A stretch of DNA of 64,000 nucleotides from Sphingobacteriales bacterium (GCA_016706405.1 JADJJT010000001.1:124001-188000); one strand, 5' to 3'. Positions 54,212-63,755 are shown, counted from the first letter of the stretch. A program made the numbers and translations. The notes: a model not told the origin generated them from the sequence alone.

Positions 54212-55288
54212 CTATGGTAAGGTAAGCAAAAAGCCAATGGTAAAATTGGCATCCCAGTCAAAAACAAATTGTTTGCAATTAGTAGCATCGGCAATAGCTT
54301 TGTAAATATTTACGCCGGCCTTAACTTTAGCTGCCGTTTCGCTTGTGTAGGCATTGGGCAGGTTTAAAACGGTATAACGTTCTTTGCCGTTGCGAATTTT
54401 TTTGGCCAAGTCAAAGGGCACGCCGCCAATAATAAAACAGGTAGCGCGCTGCCCCGAAGGTATTCCCATAGATTTACTTTTTACTTCACTGTAAACCGTT
54501 TCATCGGGGGTATTACTTTGAAAATATTTTGACCCCGACGCTTCAATTGTTTTTATTTTGCCGCCCTCGCTCCAGGCAATTTTAGTATTAGCCGAGCCAA
54601 TATCAACCGCAAATGATTTGGCGGCATAAGTAGCGGGCACAACGCTTTTGTAGGCCAACTCAGCCTCTTTTTGTGGGGTAACTTCGTTTACAAAATAGCC
54701 CATACCTTTTAGTACTTTGGTAATTTTTGTCGTAACATCGGCTTTGGCAGCTCCCGAGCTTACAACAAAATGAATGTCTTTGCCGCTTACACCAAAATCA
54801 AGCATTGTTGAAATATATTTTCTTAATCCAGACTTAATGTCCTCGTCAGTTGCCATGTTTTCGTGTACTAAGCTGGCGCCAAACTCCGATTTTTTAAGCT
54901 CCCAGTTTTTTTGAGCATCAACATTAATAATAAACGAGTTAAAGCCAGTCGAGCCTAACTCAACAACGCCCTTTAATCGCCCGCCCGATGGTGCAGCGGG
55001 GGTATAGGCAAATGGTGTACCGCGTTGCTGTTGCTGCGCAGCTGTGCTGCCGCCGCCTGCATCAGTAGTAGTGGTATTATTGGTAGTAGTAGTTGTGGTG
55101 CTGCTTCCCGTGCCTGTTGGCGAGCCTGCATCTGTTGTGGAGTTTGCACCACTGCCGTTAGTTTGCTCGGTTTTTGGGGCACCGACTCCACTTAAGATAT
55201 TTGGAAAGAATTTGCGCACCAAAAAGAACAGGCCAACAACAATAGCTACAAAAATTAAAAGTTTTGATAGGGGGGTTAAACGACTCAT
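54212..55288 (-). CDS. Membrane-anchored Ppx/GppA-like ASKHA-fold protein
   Basis: 358 residues. Seen: one N-terminal membrane helix (LLIFVAIVVGLFFLV), a Thr/Gly/Ser/Gln-rich low-complexity linker (about 37-95), and a domain with the actin/Hsp70-like phosphate-1 strand VVELGSTGFNSFIINVD, HFVVSSGAAKADV, GYFVNEVTPQKEAELAYKSV and phosphate-2 AVDIGSANTKIAW. The order resembles Ppx/GppA exopolyphosphatases, in which phosphate-1 normally starts DxGS; here it is ELGS. I therefore place it in that superfamily but cannot say whether it hydrolyses polyphosphate, pppGpp or ATP. Nothing around it supplies a pathway. Confidence 0.65.
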   Translation of the reverse strand: MSRLTPLSKLLIFVAIVVGLFFLVRKFFPNILSGVGAPKTEQTNGSGANSTTDAGSPTGTGSSTTTTTTNNTTTTDAGGGSTAAQQQQRGTPFAYTPAAPSGGRLKGVVELGSTGFNSFIINVDAQKNWELKKSEFGASLVHENMATDEDIKSGLRKYISTMLDFGVSGKDIHFVVSSGAAKADVTTKITKVLKGMGYFVNEVTPQKEAELAYKSVVPATYAAKSFAVDIGSANTKIAWSEGGKIKTIEASGSKYFQSNTPDETVYSEVKSKSMGIPSGQRATCFIIGGVPFDLAKKIRNGKERYTVLNLPNAYTSETAAKVKAGVNIYKAIADATNCKQFVFDWDANFTIGFLLTLP

Positions 55289-55461
55289 ATTTTTTTAGAT
55301 TTAATTTAAAATACATCCGGAAGTTTTTTCCGTAAATACGCTATTAATTTCCGGATATTGCAAATAGTTCCATAAAAACTCCGGAAAGATACGAAAAATA
55401 TTCAGGTTAAACCTTAGCTGGGCAGATAAATCTATGATTTAAGCTAAAGAAAGGCAATTTT

Positions 55462-56943
55462 CTATTTGCCAATACAAAATTTTGAAAAAATAGAGCCTAA
55501 AATATCATCCGGAACAATTTCGCTGCCGGTTATACTTCCTAAATGATAAAGTGCATCCCTAAGGTGGTGGGCTAACAAATCGGTGGTGAGTTTTGCCTTG
55601 ATACCGCTTTGTACTTCGTTAAGTGCTTGGCTGGCGCGTAAAAGTGCTTCGTAGTGGCGGGCGTTGCTAATTACCATTTGGCTGGCATTATTTAAGGATT
55701 GATTTTCTAAAACAAGATTGTATAAAGTTTGCCGTAGTTGGCCAAGCCCTTGGTGATTAAGTGCCGATATTTGCAAAAAAACGTACTCAACTGTTTTTTC
55801 GGCATTGAGGTTCGTATTGCTTGTTTGCGGCAGGTATTTTAAGGGGTCAATGGCGGCGTTTTGGGGGTATTGCTTTTGCCAGGCATCTAATTTGTTGGCA
55901 ACAACCAAACATTTTAGCCCCGATACTGATTGCGGCAAAGGTAATTGCATTAAATCGTCTTTTACTTGGGCGGGTGTAGTTAGCACGGCATCAAAAAGGT
56001 AGATTAAAACGGCAGCTTGTTCAATTTTTTGGTAGGTTTTTTGCACGCCCATTACTTCAATGGCATCTGTTGCTTGCCTAATTCCGGCAGTATCTATTAG
56101 CCTAAACGAAACGCCATTAATGTGCAGTACCTCTTCGATGGTATCGCGGGTAGTTCCGGGAATATCGCTTACAAGGGCACGTTCTTCGTTAAGCAGGGCA
56201 TTAAGTAAGGTTGATTTTCCGGCATTTGGCCTTCCGGCAATTACGGTATTGACACCATTTTTTAAAGCATTACCCAAACTAAACGAACTCCGTAGGTTTT
56301 CAATATTTTGTTGCAAGTCGGTTACTAACTGTTTTAGTTGGGTGCGGTCGGCAAAGGTTACGTCTTCTTCGGCAAAGTCTAATTCAAGTTCAATTAAGCT
56401 GGCAAAATGTATTAAACTTTGGCGCATAGCTTGCAGTTGAAGGGCAAACCCGCCGCGCATTTGTTGCATGGCTACGGCGTGTGCCCCTTCTGACTCGGCG
56501 GCAATAAGGTCGGCAACGGCTTCGGCTTGTGCAAGGTTTCGTTTGCCATTTATAAAAGCCCGCAGGGTAAACTCGCCCGGCTCGGCAAGGCGGGCACCTT
56601 GTTGCAGTATGGCAGCTAAGGCTTGCCGTAAAATGTAGGGCGAGCCGTGGCAGCTAAACTCTACGGTATCGTGGCCGGTATAGCTATGGGGTGCTTTAAA
56701 GATGGTGGCAAGTGCTTCGTCTAAAATCTGCCCGTTAGCACTCATTAACAAGCCAAAATGTACCGTATGCGAAGGCAGTGCCGATAGTTCCACGTTTTTT
56801 TTGGAGTTGGGCAGTTTAAAAATGGCATCGGCAATAGGCAGGGCTTTAGCCCCCGACACTCGCAAAATGCCCAAAGCGCCTATTCCGGAGGGAGTTGCTA
56901 TGGCGGCTATTGTATCGTCGGTTAAATTGTGGTAGGCCGGCAT
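55462..56943 (-). CDS. mnmE: tRNA uridine-5-carboxymethylaminomethyl(34) synthesis GTPase MnmE
   Basis: 493 residues, a dimeric GTPase that with MnmG modifies wobble uridine 34 of tRNAs. Seen: N-terminal folate-binding domain (IAAIATPSGIGALGILRVSG, CHGSPYILRQAL, PGEFTLRAFINGKRNLAQAEAVADLI), G domain with GRPNAGKSTLLNALLNEERALVSDIPGTTRD and DTAGIR, ANKLDAW, and the invariant C-terminal CIGK whose Cys is catalytic. Complete. The G domain is at about 220-400. Confidence 0.97.
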   Translation of the reverse strand: MPAYHNLTDDTIAAIATPSGIGALGILRVSGAKALPIADAIFKLPNSKKNVELSALPSHTVHFGLLMSANGQILDEALATIFKAPHSYTGHDTVEFSCHGSPYILRQALAAILQQGARLAEPGEFTLRAFINGKRNLAQAEAVADLIAAESEGAHAVAMQQMRGGFALQLQAMRQSLIHFASLIELELDFAEEDVTFADRTQLKQLVTDLQQNIENLRSSFSLGNALKNGVNTVIAGRPNAGKSTLLNALLNEERALVSDIPGTTRDTIEEVLHINGVSFRLIDTAGIRQATDAIEVMGVQKTYQKIEQAAVLIYLFDAVLTTPAQVKDDLMQLPLPQSVSGLKCLVVANKLDAWQKQYPQNAAIDPLKYLPQTSNTNLNAEKTVEYVFLQISALNHQGLGQLRQTLYNLVLENQSLNNASQMVISNARHYEALLRASQALNEVQSGIKAKLTTDLLAHHLRDALYHLGSITGSEIVPDDILGSIFSKFCIGK

Positions 56944-57092
56944 ATTTTAAAATAAAACAGGGCGAGGTGAAGCATAAAAAATAAATTGACACCAAATATA
57001 GAAATTATTGCTTAAAAAGTGTGCAATTCTTTCTGGATAGTTTGTTCCACACTTTACGCTTCAATCAATAAGGTTTATGCCTTATAATAAGG

Positions 57093-57845
57093 TTATTTGC
57101 TAACTAAAGTGCCTATTTTTTCGCCTTGTATTACTTTTCTTAAATTGCCTTTTTTGTTCATGTCGAAAACTATAATCGGTACGTTGTTTTCTCGACAAAG
57201 GGCAAAGGCGGCAGCATCCATTACTTTTAAGTCTTTATTTAGTGCCTCACGAAAACTAATATTAGTATAGCGCGTTGCATCGGGAAATTTTTCGGGGTCG
57301 GCGGTATAAATGCCATCAACGCGGGTAGCTTTTAAAATTATATCGGCATTGATTTCGATGGCACGGAGGGCAGCGGCGGTATCGGTTGTAAAAAAGGGGT
57401 TTCCGGTACCGGCGGCAAAAATAATAACTCGGTTTTTTTCGAGATGGCGCACCACCCGGCGGCGTATGTACGGCTCGGCTACTTTTTGCATTTCAATAGC
57501 CGATACAAGACGAGTATATAATCCTAATTTTTCAAGAGTTGCCTGCAAAGCTAATCCATTAATAACTGTGGCTAACATACCCATATAATCTCCGGTAGCC
57601 CTTTCGATGCCCATTTTTTCTCCGGATATGCCTCTAAATATATTGCCACCGCCAATAACAATAGATAACTGAATTTGGTCAAATTTTACCACCTCTTTAA
57701 TTTGCTCGGCGTATTCTAACATGCGCTCCGAGTCAATACCAAATTGCTGACTACCCATAAGTGCTTCGCCGCTTAGTTTTAACAATACGCGCTTATATAA
57801 GGATGGCGTGATGTTAGGTAACGATGTGGAGTTTGTGCTGTCCAT
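57093..57845 (-). CDS. pyrH: UMP kinase
   Basis: 250 residues. Phosphorylates UMP to UDP. Seen: YKRVLLKLSGEALMG, IVIGGGNIFRG, RATGDYMGMLATVINGLAL, RRVVRHLEKNRVIIFAAGTGNPFFTTDTAAALRA, and LKVMDAAAFALCRENNVPIIVFDM. The stretch after the initial KLSGEALMG fits the amino-acid-kinase fold. It follows tsf in the same direction but beyond a terminator, so it probably has its own transcript or reads through. Confidence 0.97.
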   Translation of the reverse strand: MDSTNSTSLPNITPSLYKRVLLKLSGEALMGSQQFGIDSERMLEYAEQIKEVVKFDQIQLSIVIGGGNIFRGISGEKMGIERATGDYMGMLATVINGLALQATLEKLGLYTRLVSAIEMQKVAEPYIRRRVVRHLEKNRVIIFAAGTGNPFFTTDTAAALRAIEINADIILKATRVDGIYTADPEKFPDATRYTNISFREALNKDLKVMDAAAFALCRENNVPIIVFDMNKKGNLRKVIQGEKIGTLVSK

Positions 57846-58020
57846 AAATAGTAAAAAAACAGTATAATGATTAATGATGAATTATAAGTTAGAAAGAAAC
57901 GGCCAATTAGGCAATTAAATAGTATATTTTTTTATATATTAATATTGCGCCGAACAAAGTAAAAGCAAATTATGCCGGATGATTAAAATGATGACTTTGG
58001 CCAATAAACTTAATAAATAT

Positions 58021-58063
58021 AAAAAAAAGAGAACCTGCTTCGTTGTTTGCAGGTTCTCTTTTT
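58021..58063 (-). terminator. Terminator after tsf
   Basis: GAGAACCTGC (58029-58038) pairs perfectly with GCAGGTTCTC (58049-58058), loop 10 nt, with A8 on the left (T tract on the minus strand) and TTTTT on the right. It closes the rplM-rpsI-rpsB-tsf block and can act in both directions. Confidence 0.88.
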
Positions 58064-58157
58064 AACTTTTTCTATATCAATAAATAATCAGAAATGAAAT
58101 AAAACAACTTGTTTTGGTGGGTTGGTTCCATTTCCTTCATTCGGATTATTTTTTTAA

Positions 58158-59003
58158 TTACGAGCCAATGGCTACACGGCAAAATCCAGTAGCAGCTAAA
58201 TCTTTGTCTATGGTTTTTAAATATTGTCGTACTGTTAGCTCATTGTTTTTCACAAACTGTTGGTTAAGCAAGGTGCTATCTTTAAAAAACCGTTGTAATT
58301 TACCTTGGGCAATTTTGTCTAACATGTTTTCGGGTTTACCTTCTTGGCGGGCTTGGTCGCGGTAAATTTCCAGTTCTTTTTCAATAGTTTCTGGTGTAAC
58401 CAAACTTTCATCTAAGGCTACTGGGCTCATGGCGGCAGTTTGCATTGCTATATCTTTACCGGCGGTTATAAATGCATCATTACCTTGTTTGTTTAGTGCA
58501 ACTAATACGCCTATTTTGTTTCCGGCATGAATGTAAGGCACTACCAATTCGCCTTCTAAACGTTGGTATTTTGATACCTCTATTTTTTCGCCAATTTTGC
58601 CAACTTCGGCGGCAAGGCGCTCTTCAAGGCTAATTGAGCCATCGAACGAGGTGGCTAATAGCTCTTCTTTGGTAGCGGGGTATTTTTCTAAAGCCAATTG
58701 AGCCACTTGGTTGGCAAAAGCCACAAAGTCGGCATTTTTAGCTACAAAGTCTGTTTCGCTTGTTACAACCAAGGCGATACCCCGTTTGCCGTCAGCAGAT
58801 GCAAGGGCAATTGCAGCGCCTTCTTTAGCTTCGCGGTCGGCGCGTTTTGCGGCCACTTTCTGGCCTTTTTTTCTTAGATATTCAATTGCCGCCTCAAAAT
58901 CGCCCGCCGTTTCTTCAAGGGCTTTTTTGCAATCCATCATACCTGCACCGGTGGTTTGGCGCAACTCGTTGATTAAGGCAGCTGTAATTTTAACTTCAGC
59001 CAT
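58158..59003 (-). CDS. tsf: Elongation factor Ts
   Basis: 281 residues. Nucleotide exchange factor for EF-Tu. Seen: ALINELRQTTGAGMMDCKKALEETAGDFEAAIEYLRKKGQKVA, the TDFVAKN motif (SETDFVAKNADFVAFA), SLEERLAAEVGKIGEKIEV and NMLDKIAQGKLQRFF. The last 40 residues are less conserved. Second-last gene of the ribosomal block. Confidence 0.97.
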   Translation of the reverse strand: MAEVKITAALINELRQTTGAGMMDCKKALEETAGDFEAAIEYLRKKGQKVAAKRADREAKEGAAIALASADGKRGIALVVTSETDFVAKNADFVAFANQVAQLALEKYPATKEELLATSFDGSISLEERLAAEVGKIGEKIEVSKYQRLEGELVVPYIHAGNKIGVLVALNKQGNDAFITAGKDIAMQTAAMSPVALDESLVTPETIEKELEIYRDQARQEGKPENMLDKIAQGKLQRFFKDSTLLNQQFVKNNELTVRQYLKTIDKDLAATGFCRVAIGS

Positions 59004-59130
59004 TTATATTTATCTTTGTTTATGGTTATTTTGCTTAATTAAATAAAACTGTTTTTTAGCATTCAAATTGATAGCTTGTTTCCGTCTGTACCTTATTATT
59101 AGATGGTTGTTACTATAACATTACTGCCTA

Positions 59131-60030
59131 CTAACCGCGTGGGGGCCTTTTGCCGCCACCACGGTTACCCCCCCCTTGGCGGTCGTTGCTGTTGTTATTG
59201 TCTCCGCCACTACGTCTGCGGTTGCCACCTCTGCGGCGGTCGTCTTTTTCGTCGTCTTTACCACGTTCCGAAAAGCGTTCGTCCGAAAATTCCGCTTCAA
59301 CTTCCTCGTTATTAGGGTTGTCAATTTGGTCTTGTTCGCGTTCTTTAAGGCCTTCCTCAATAGCAGCAATGATATAGTTGGTTATAATTGAAATTGATTT
59401 TGAAGCATCGTCATTTGCGGGTATGGCATAATCAACCAAAGTTGGGTCGGCATTTGTATCAACAATACCCACCGTAGTGAGGTTAAGTTTGTGGGCTTCG
59501 GCCAAGGCCAAATGTTCGTGCGATATATCAACAACAAACAATGCCGAGGGAGTGCGGTTTAGGTTGGCAATACCGCCCAAAACTTTGCTTAACTTTTCGC
59601 GTTCGCGTTCAAGCATTAAACGTTCTTTTTTTACCAAACCCACAGCACCTTCGGCAAGGGCTTTGTCTATTGTGTTCATTTTTTTAATAGACTTGCGTAT
59701 GGTCGAAAAATTTGTTAACATGCCTCCTAACCAGCGGTCGGTAACAAAGGGCATGTTAATGCGGGTTGCGGCTTCGGCAATTATATCTTTTGCTTGTTTT
59801 TTTGTCGCCACAAACATAATTCTCCGTCCCGAGCGAGCTAACTGTTTAAGGGCTGCTGCGGCACGCACTAAACCTTCGTTTGTTTTGGCAAGGTCAATAA
59901 TATGAATGCCTTTGCGTTCCATAAAAATATAGGGCAGCATTTTAGGGTTCCATTTTTTGCGTAAATGGCCAAAATGAACGCCAGCGTCTAACAACTCTTG
60001 TTGTGGTATGCCTTGAGGTAAACCTTCCAT
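59131..60030 (-). CDS. rpsB: 30S ribosomal protein S2 with Arg/Gly-rich C-terminal extension
   Basis: 299 residues. Seen: QELLDAGVHFGHLRKKWNPKMLPYIFMERKGIHIIDLAKT, GRRIMFVATKKQAKDII, DRWLGGMLTNFSTIRKS, DTNADPTLVDYAIPANDDA. The core ends near residue 230; about 70 extra residues follow, acidic first and then rich in Arg, Gly, Asn and Asp (RRRGGNRRRSGG). Such RG tails can bind RNA. Bacteroidota S2 tails differ in length, so the exact role here is unknown. Confidence 0.97.
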   Translation of the reverse strand: MEGLPQGIPQQELLDAGVHFGHLRKKWNPKMLPYIFMERKGIHIIDLAKTNEGLVRAAAALKQLARSGRRIMFVATKKQAKDIIAEAATRINMPFVTDRWLGGMLTNFSTIRKSIKKMNTIDKALAEGAVGLVKKERLMLEREREKLSKVLGGIANLNRTPSALFVVDISHEHLALAEAHKLNLTTVGIVDTNADPTLVDYAIPANDDASKSISIITNYIIAAIEEGLKEREQDQIDNPNNEEVEAEFSDERFSERGKDDEKDDRRRGGNRRRSGGDNNNSNDRQGGGNRGGGKRPPRG

Positions 60031-60357
60031 GTTATTTTATATAATAAATCTGAAATGACAGATATATATGGTGTTACAAATACGGTTAATAATAAAAAAT
60101 TATACTAAGCAATGAAATTTGCCAACGGGCGGGGTTAATTAAACAGGCTAACTAATTAACTGTTTGTGAGGTTTTGTTTTTTTTGAAGTACTATACAATT
60201 TTTCCGGATAATCAATAATAATATTCAATTCATTGTTGTTTTATCCATCTTGGATTGCACTTTCGGTGTTACAGTTTTTATTCGGGATATATTTATTCTC
60301 CGGATAGTAAAAAAGTACAAGGCACAGCACAATATGCTTTTTGTCTGGCGTATTGTA
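60031..60357. other. Spacer between rpsI and rpsB, no gene seen
   Basis: 327 bp inside the ribosomal block. Two TCCGGA sites (near 60200 and 60299). AT-rich; I see no convincing promoter or leader structure, though autoregulatory leaders are known ahead of rpsB in other bacteria. Confidence 0.5.
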
Positions 60358-60744
60358 TTAGCGTTTACTGTACTGTTCTCTTTTACGTGCTTTGCGCAAG
60401 CCCGATTTTTTGCGTTCCACTTCACGGGGGTCGCGCGTCATTAAACCTTTGCTTCGCAGGGCGGGTTTAAGTTCGCTGTCCATAGCTACCAAAGCGCGGG
60501 CAATGCCTAAGCGAATGGCTTCGGCCTGGCCTTTAATACCACCGCCGTTAACATTTACTTTAACATCATATTTTCCTTCGCCCTCTACAGTGCGTAACGA
60601 CTGCATTACGCTTTCGCGAAGGTAGTTAATGGGCATAAACTCTTCAAAAGTGCGGTCGTTAATAATAATACTCCCCGAGCCTGGCGATAAAAATACGCGG
60701 GCAATGGCAGCTTTACGACGACCTACGGCTACAAATTGTTCCAT
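60358..60744 (-). CDS. rpsI: 30S ribosomal protein S9
   Basis: 128 residues. Seen: AVGRRKAAIARVFLSPGSGSIIINDRTFEEF, VNVNGGGIKGQAEAIRLGIARAL and the conserved C-terminal SGLRKARKREQYSKR, whose final Lys-Arg reaches the P-site tRNA. It starts 23 bp after rplM, as usual for this pair. Confidence 0.98.
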   Translation of the reverse strand: MEQFVAVGRRKAAIARVFLSPGSGSIIINDRTFEEFMPINYLRESVMQSLRTVEGEGKYDVKVNVNGGGIKGQAEAIRLGIARALVAMDSELKPALRSKGLMTRDPREVERKKSGLRKARKREQYSKR

Positions 60745-60767
60745 AATATAATAGGTGCAATAATTAT

Positions 60768-61217
60768 TTATTTACTTATTTCAAAAATTTGAGGTTTTTG
60801 GGCTGCGTGTGGGTGTTGCTCGCCGGCATAAACAAACAGTTTTTTAATGATACGGCGGCCTAAACGATTTTTAGGCAACATGCCTTTAACGGCGTGCTCA
60901 ATAACAAAATGGGGCTTGCGTTGCAACATTTGAGCTGGGGTAGCAAAGCGTTGCCCACCGGGGTAGCCCGTGTGCGACACATATTCTTTGTCGTGTAGTT
61001 TGCTGCCGGTAAAGCGAACTTTTTCGGCATTAATTACAATTACATGGTCGCCGCAATCAACGTGGGGAGTAAACGAGGGCTTGTTTTTGCCCCGTAAAAT
61101 AGTAGCAATTTGGCTGCATAAACGGCCTGTTACCATGCCGTTGGCATCTATAATCCACCAGTTGGCTTTAACGTCTTCGGTACGAATTGATTTCGTCTTA
61201 TAACTTAATGTATCCAT
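60768..61217 (-). CDS. rplM: 50S ribosomal protein L13
   Basis: 149 residues. Seen: WWIIDANGMVTGRLCSQIATILRGKNKPSFTPHVDCGDHVIVINAEKVRFTGSKL, YVSHTGYPGG, HAVKGMLPKNRLGRRIIKKLFVYAGEQHPH. First gene of the rplM-rpsI-rpsB-tsf run. A -7 box is 40 bp upstream. Confidence 0.98.
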   Translation of the reverse strand: MDTLSYKTKSIRTEDVKANWWIIDANGMVTGRLCSQIATILRGKNKPSFTPHVDCGDHVIVINAEKVRFTGSKLHDKEYVSHTGYPGGQRFATPAQMLQRKPHFVIEHAVKGMLPKNRLGRRIIKKLFVYAGEQHPHAAQKPQIFEISK

Positions 61218-61256
61218 TGGAATGAGGAAGAAAATCTATTTTTTTATTTCGGGCAG

Positions 61257-61264
61257 CAAAGATA
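61257..61264 (-). promoter_or_regulatory. Bacteroidota -7 promoter element upstream of rplM
   Basis: CAAAGATA on the plus strand equals TATCTTTG on the coding strand. The -33 element at normal spacing is not clear. Confidence 0.5.
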
Positions 61265-61387
61265 CAACTTTTTATCCGGATTTGTATCTGCGAAATGCCA
61301 TTTTTTGAAATCTTTTTTTATAACTGCTTGATTATCAGGCAAATTTTGGCTAATTTTTTTTCAACCTATTAGGTCATAAGCTTTTTT

Positions 61388-62494
61388 TTATCCGTACTTT
61401 TGGGTAAATGCCTGCATTATTTCAGTTAAGTATTGCACACTTTTTAAAGGTATGGCATTGTAAAACGAAATCCTAAACCCACCAATGGTTCGGTGTCCGT
61501 CAATACCTGTAATTTGATTTTGAGCGGCAAATTGGGCAAAAACAGGTATTAAATCCGGATTTTTACAAGTAAAAACTGCGTTCATTTTTGAGCGATGCTG
61601 TGGGTGGGCATGGCCTTCAAACAAGGGGTTTTCATCTAACTCGGTATAAAAAGTTTGAGCTTTTAGCTGATTTTGCCGGGCAAGTTGCTCTAAGCCTTGT
61701 TGTTTAACCCATTGCAACATTAAATACGTGCAATACACCGAAAAAACGGGAGGGGTGCTGTATAAAGATTTGGCTTTTATATGTGCTTGATAGTTGAAGA
61801 TATTAGGTAGTTGTTGGTTAGTTTGCGTTCCGGATTTTTGACTTTGCTGCAAAAATTCTTTCCGGATAGCTACTAAGGTAACACCTGCAGCGCCAATATT
61901 TTTTTGCACGCAGGCATATATAAAGCCTAAGCGTTCTATATTTTGCAGGGGTGCAGCCAATAAATCGCTCGAGGCATCGGCTACAATTGGGCAGTTTACA
62001 AGGGGCAGGGTTGCCCACTGCGTGCCATAAATGGTATTATTGGTAGTTAGGTGAAGGTAGGTGTATTGTTGTTTGTCGTTAAAATTTTGCGGCAGTTGGG
62101 GAAGGCATCGGTATTGTTGTGCTTCGGCACTATCAATTATTTGGCAGTTGGGGCGTATGCGTTGTGCTTCTAAGGCGGCCAATTTTGCCCAATGCCCCGA
62201 TACTAAATAAGCGGCCTGCCCTTGAGGGTGCAGCAAATTTAACGGAACCATGGCAAACTGCTGACTTGCACCGCCAGGCAAAAGCAGTAGCTCAAAATCG
62301 GCGCTGGGTAATTGCAATAACTCTCGTGCCGTGTTTAGTGCTTCGTAAAGTATGGCTTTAAATGCTTCGCTTCGGTGCGATATAGATAAAATGCTAACAC
62401 CGGTATTGTTAAAATTGGTAATTGCGGCTGCGGCTTGTGCATAAACCTGGGGCGGAAGGGCTGCCGGCCCAGCACAAAAATTATGAGACTGCAT
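61388..62494 (-). CDS. serC: 3-phosphoserine aminotransferase
   Basis: 368 residues. PLP enzyme converting 3-phosphohydroxypyruvate to phosphoserine. Seen: HNFCAGPAALPPQVYAQA, ISHRSEAF, LLPGGASQQFAMVPLNLL, VADASSDLL, PLP lysine in YACVQKNIGAAGVTLVAIRKE, and GHRTIGGFRISFYNAIPL. Full length; serA is not adjacent. Confidence 0.95.
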   Translation of the reverse strand: MQSHNFCAGPAALPPQVYAQAAAAITNFNNTGVSILSISHRSEAFKAILYEALNTARELLQLPSADFELLLLPGGASQQFAMVPLNLLHPQGQAAYLVSGHWAKLAALEAQRIRPNCQIIDSAEAQQYRCLPQLPQNFNDKQQYTYLHLTTNNTIYGTQWATLPLVNCPIVADASSDLLAAPLQNIERLGFIYACVQKNIGAAGVTLVAIRKEFLQQSQKSGTQTNQQLPNIFNYQAHIKAKSLYSTPPVFSVYCTYLMLQWVKQQGLEQLARQNQLKAQTFYTELDENPLFEGHAHPQHRSKMNAVFTCKNPDLIPVFAQFAAQNQITGIDGHRTIGGFRISFYNAIPLKSVQYLTEIMQAFTQKYG

Positions 62495-62637
62495 AAACTT
62501 GGAACAGGTAGTTGCAACTAACCGAATTAAGGACTTTAGATGAGTTGTAAGAAAGTGCCAGCAAAATTAAAGCATTTTTTTGAGCTTCTTAGAGGAGCAA
62601 CCCGTTAAGATGTTTTATTTAAATCTAAACTAAAAAA

Positions 62638-62680
62638 TAAAAGCCGAAGATGAAATTTATCATCTTCGGCTTTTATTTTT
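62638..62680 (-). terminator. Bidirectional terminator after the DUF1573 gene
   Basis: AAGCCGAAGATGA (62641-62653) pairs perfectly with TCATCTTCGGCTT (62660-62672), followed on the right by a T-rich tract and preceded on the left by AAAAAATAA (T tract on the minus strand). Confidence 0.85.
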
Positions 62681-62764
62681 TTCGCTATTTAAATTCCGGA
62701 TGTTTCCGGATAATAAATATTGTTTTGTAGTTCAGGTAAAAGAGCATCAAAATGCTGGCATAAA

Positions 62765-63367
62765 TTATTTACCGGCAGGGGCTTTGCCACCTGGTTGAAC
62801 TTGAATTTGCGGAGCACCACCAGCAGGAGCAGCAGCGGCAGCAGGGGCGTTAGGATCTGGAATAACGTTCGATTTGATGGTTAAGCGGGTTGGGTTAGGG
62901 TCGGTGTTGGCATTAATAGTAACGGTTTTGGTTTGTTGGTTCTTTTTGCCTTTCGAGTTAAACTCAACTTTAATTTCGCTGGTAGCGCCGGGGGCAATAG
63001 GTTCTTTGGGGAACGAAGGAACGGTGCAACCGCACGAGCCTTTAGCGCTGCTAATAATTAGGGGTTCTTTACCGGTGTTTTTAAATTTAAAGGTGTGGTT
63101 TACTACTTCACCTTCTTTAATATTGCCCCAGTCGTGTTCCATACCGCCTTCAAACTCAATAGTAGTTTTAGGCAAATTGGGGTCAACAGCATCTTCGGCG
63201 GGGGTAGCGGGGGGGGTAGCAGCGGTTTCGCCGCCGGGGGTAGTGGTGTTTTGTGTAGCAGCAGCATCGCCAGTTTTTTCTCCGCTCGATGCACCCGATT
63301 GGTTACAAGCAACGGCAAAAATGGCAACAACGGCCAATACTAAAAGGCTGAAAAATGATTTTTTCAT
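62765..63367 (-). CDS. DUF1573 lipoprotein (Ig-like)
   Basis: 200 residues. Seen: lipobox AVACN-type cysteine (VVAIFAVAC) followed by a low-complexity linker, then the DUF1573 fold: IEFEGGMEHDWGNIKEGEVVNHTFKFKNTGKEPLIISSAKGSCGCTVPSFPKEPIAPG, SEIKVEFNSKGKKNQQTKTVTINANTDPNPT. The tail is Ala/Gly/Pro-rich. DUF1573 proteins are abundant in Bacteroidota; the fold is an Ig-like beta-sandwich with a CGC loop, function unknown. Confidence 0.9.
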   Translation of the reverse strand: MKKSFFSLLVLAVVAIFAVACNQSGASSGEKTGDAAATQNTTTPGGETAATPPATPAEDAVDPNLPKTTIEFEGGMEHDWGNIKEGEVVNHTFKFKNTGKEPLIISSAKGSCGCTVPSFPKEPIAPGATSEIKVEFNSKGKKNQQTKTVTINANTDPNPTRLTIKSNVIPDPNAPAAAAAPAGGAPQIQVQPGGKAPAGK

Positions 63368-63459
63368 GGTTGAAAAAAAGAAAATAAAAAATGATTTTGA
63401 AAATTGTTGTTAATAGCATAAAAACCGCACTAATTATACTTTGGTTCGGTTTCGTAGCA

Positions 63460-63489
63460 CAAAGGTACGATGAGATTTTGGTTTTTCAA
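63460..63489 (-). promoter_or_regulatory. Promoter of the DUF1573 gene
   Basis: On the minus strand: TTG (63489-63487), 19 nt, TACCTTTG (63467-63460). A consensus Bacteroidota promoter; about 93 nt from the ATG. Confidence 0.7.
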
Positions 63490-63755
63490 CTAATCTTTTA
63501 GTTAAAAAACTATAAGAAGATTATTTTTTTCAAAAACAGCATATTTTTAACGATAATTAACAAATGAAACAAACTGAATTCCATGTGGTAACGTACAACG
63601 CGGGGCTGCTTCCGGAGAATAATAATTTCACTGTAATCACCTCCGGCTTAAACCGGCTTTACTAACAAACATCCGCTTCAACAGCCGTAATTTCTTAAAC
63701 ACAACCTTAGAAATTACCGCTGCTTGAAAAATTTATTTTCAAACCAATAAAAGTA

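Noticed and set aside
59103..59391. Several overlapping plus-strand frames opposite rpsB
   Set aside because: They are antisense shadows of the Arg/Gly-rich S2 tail and have no start-site support.
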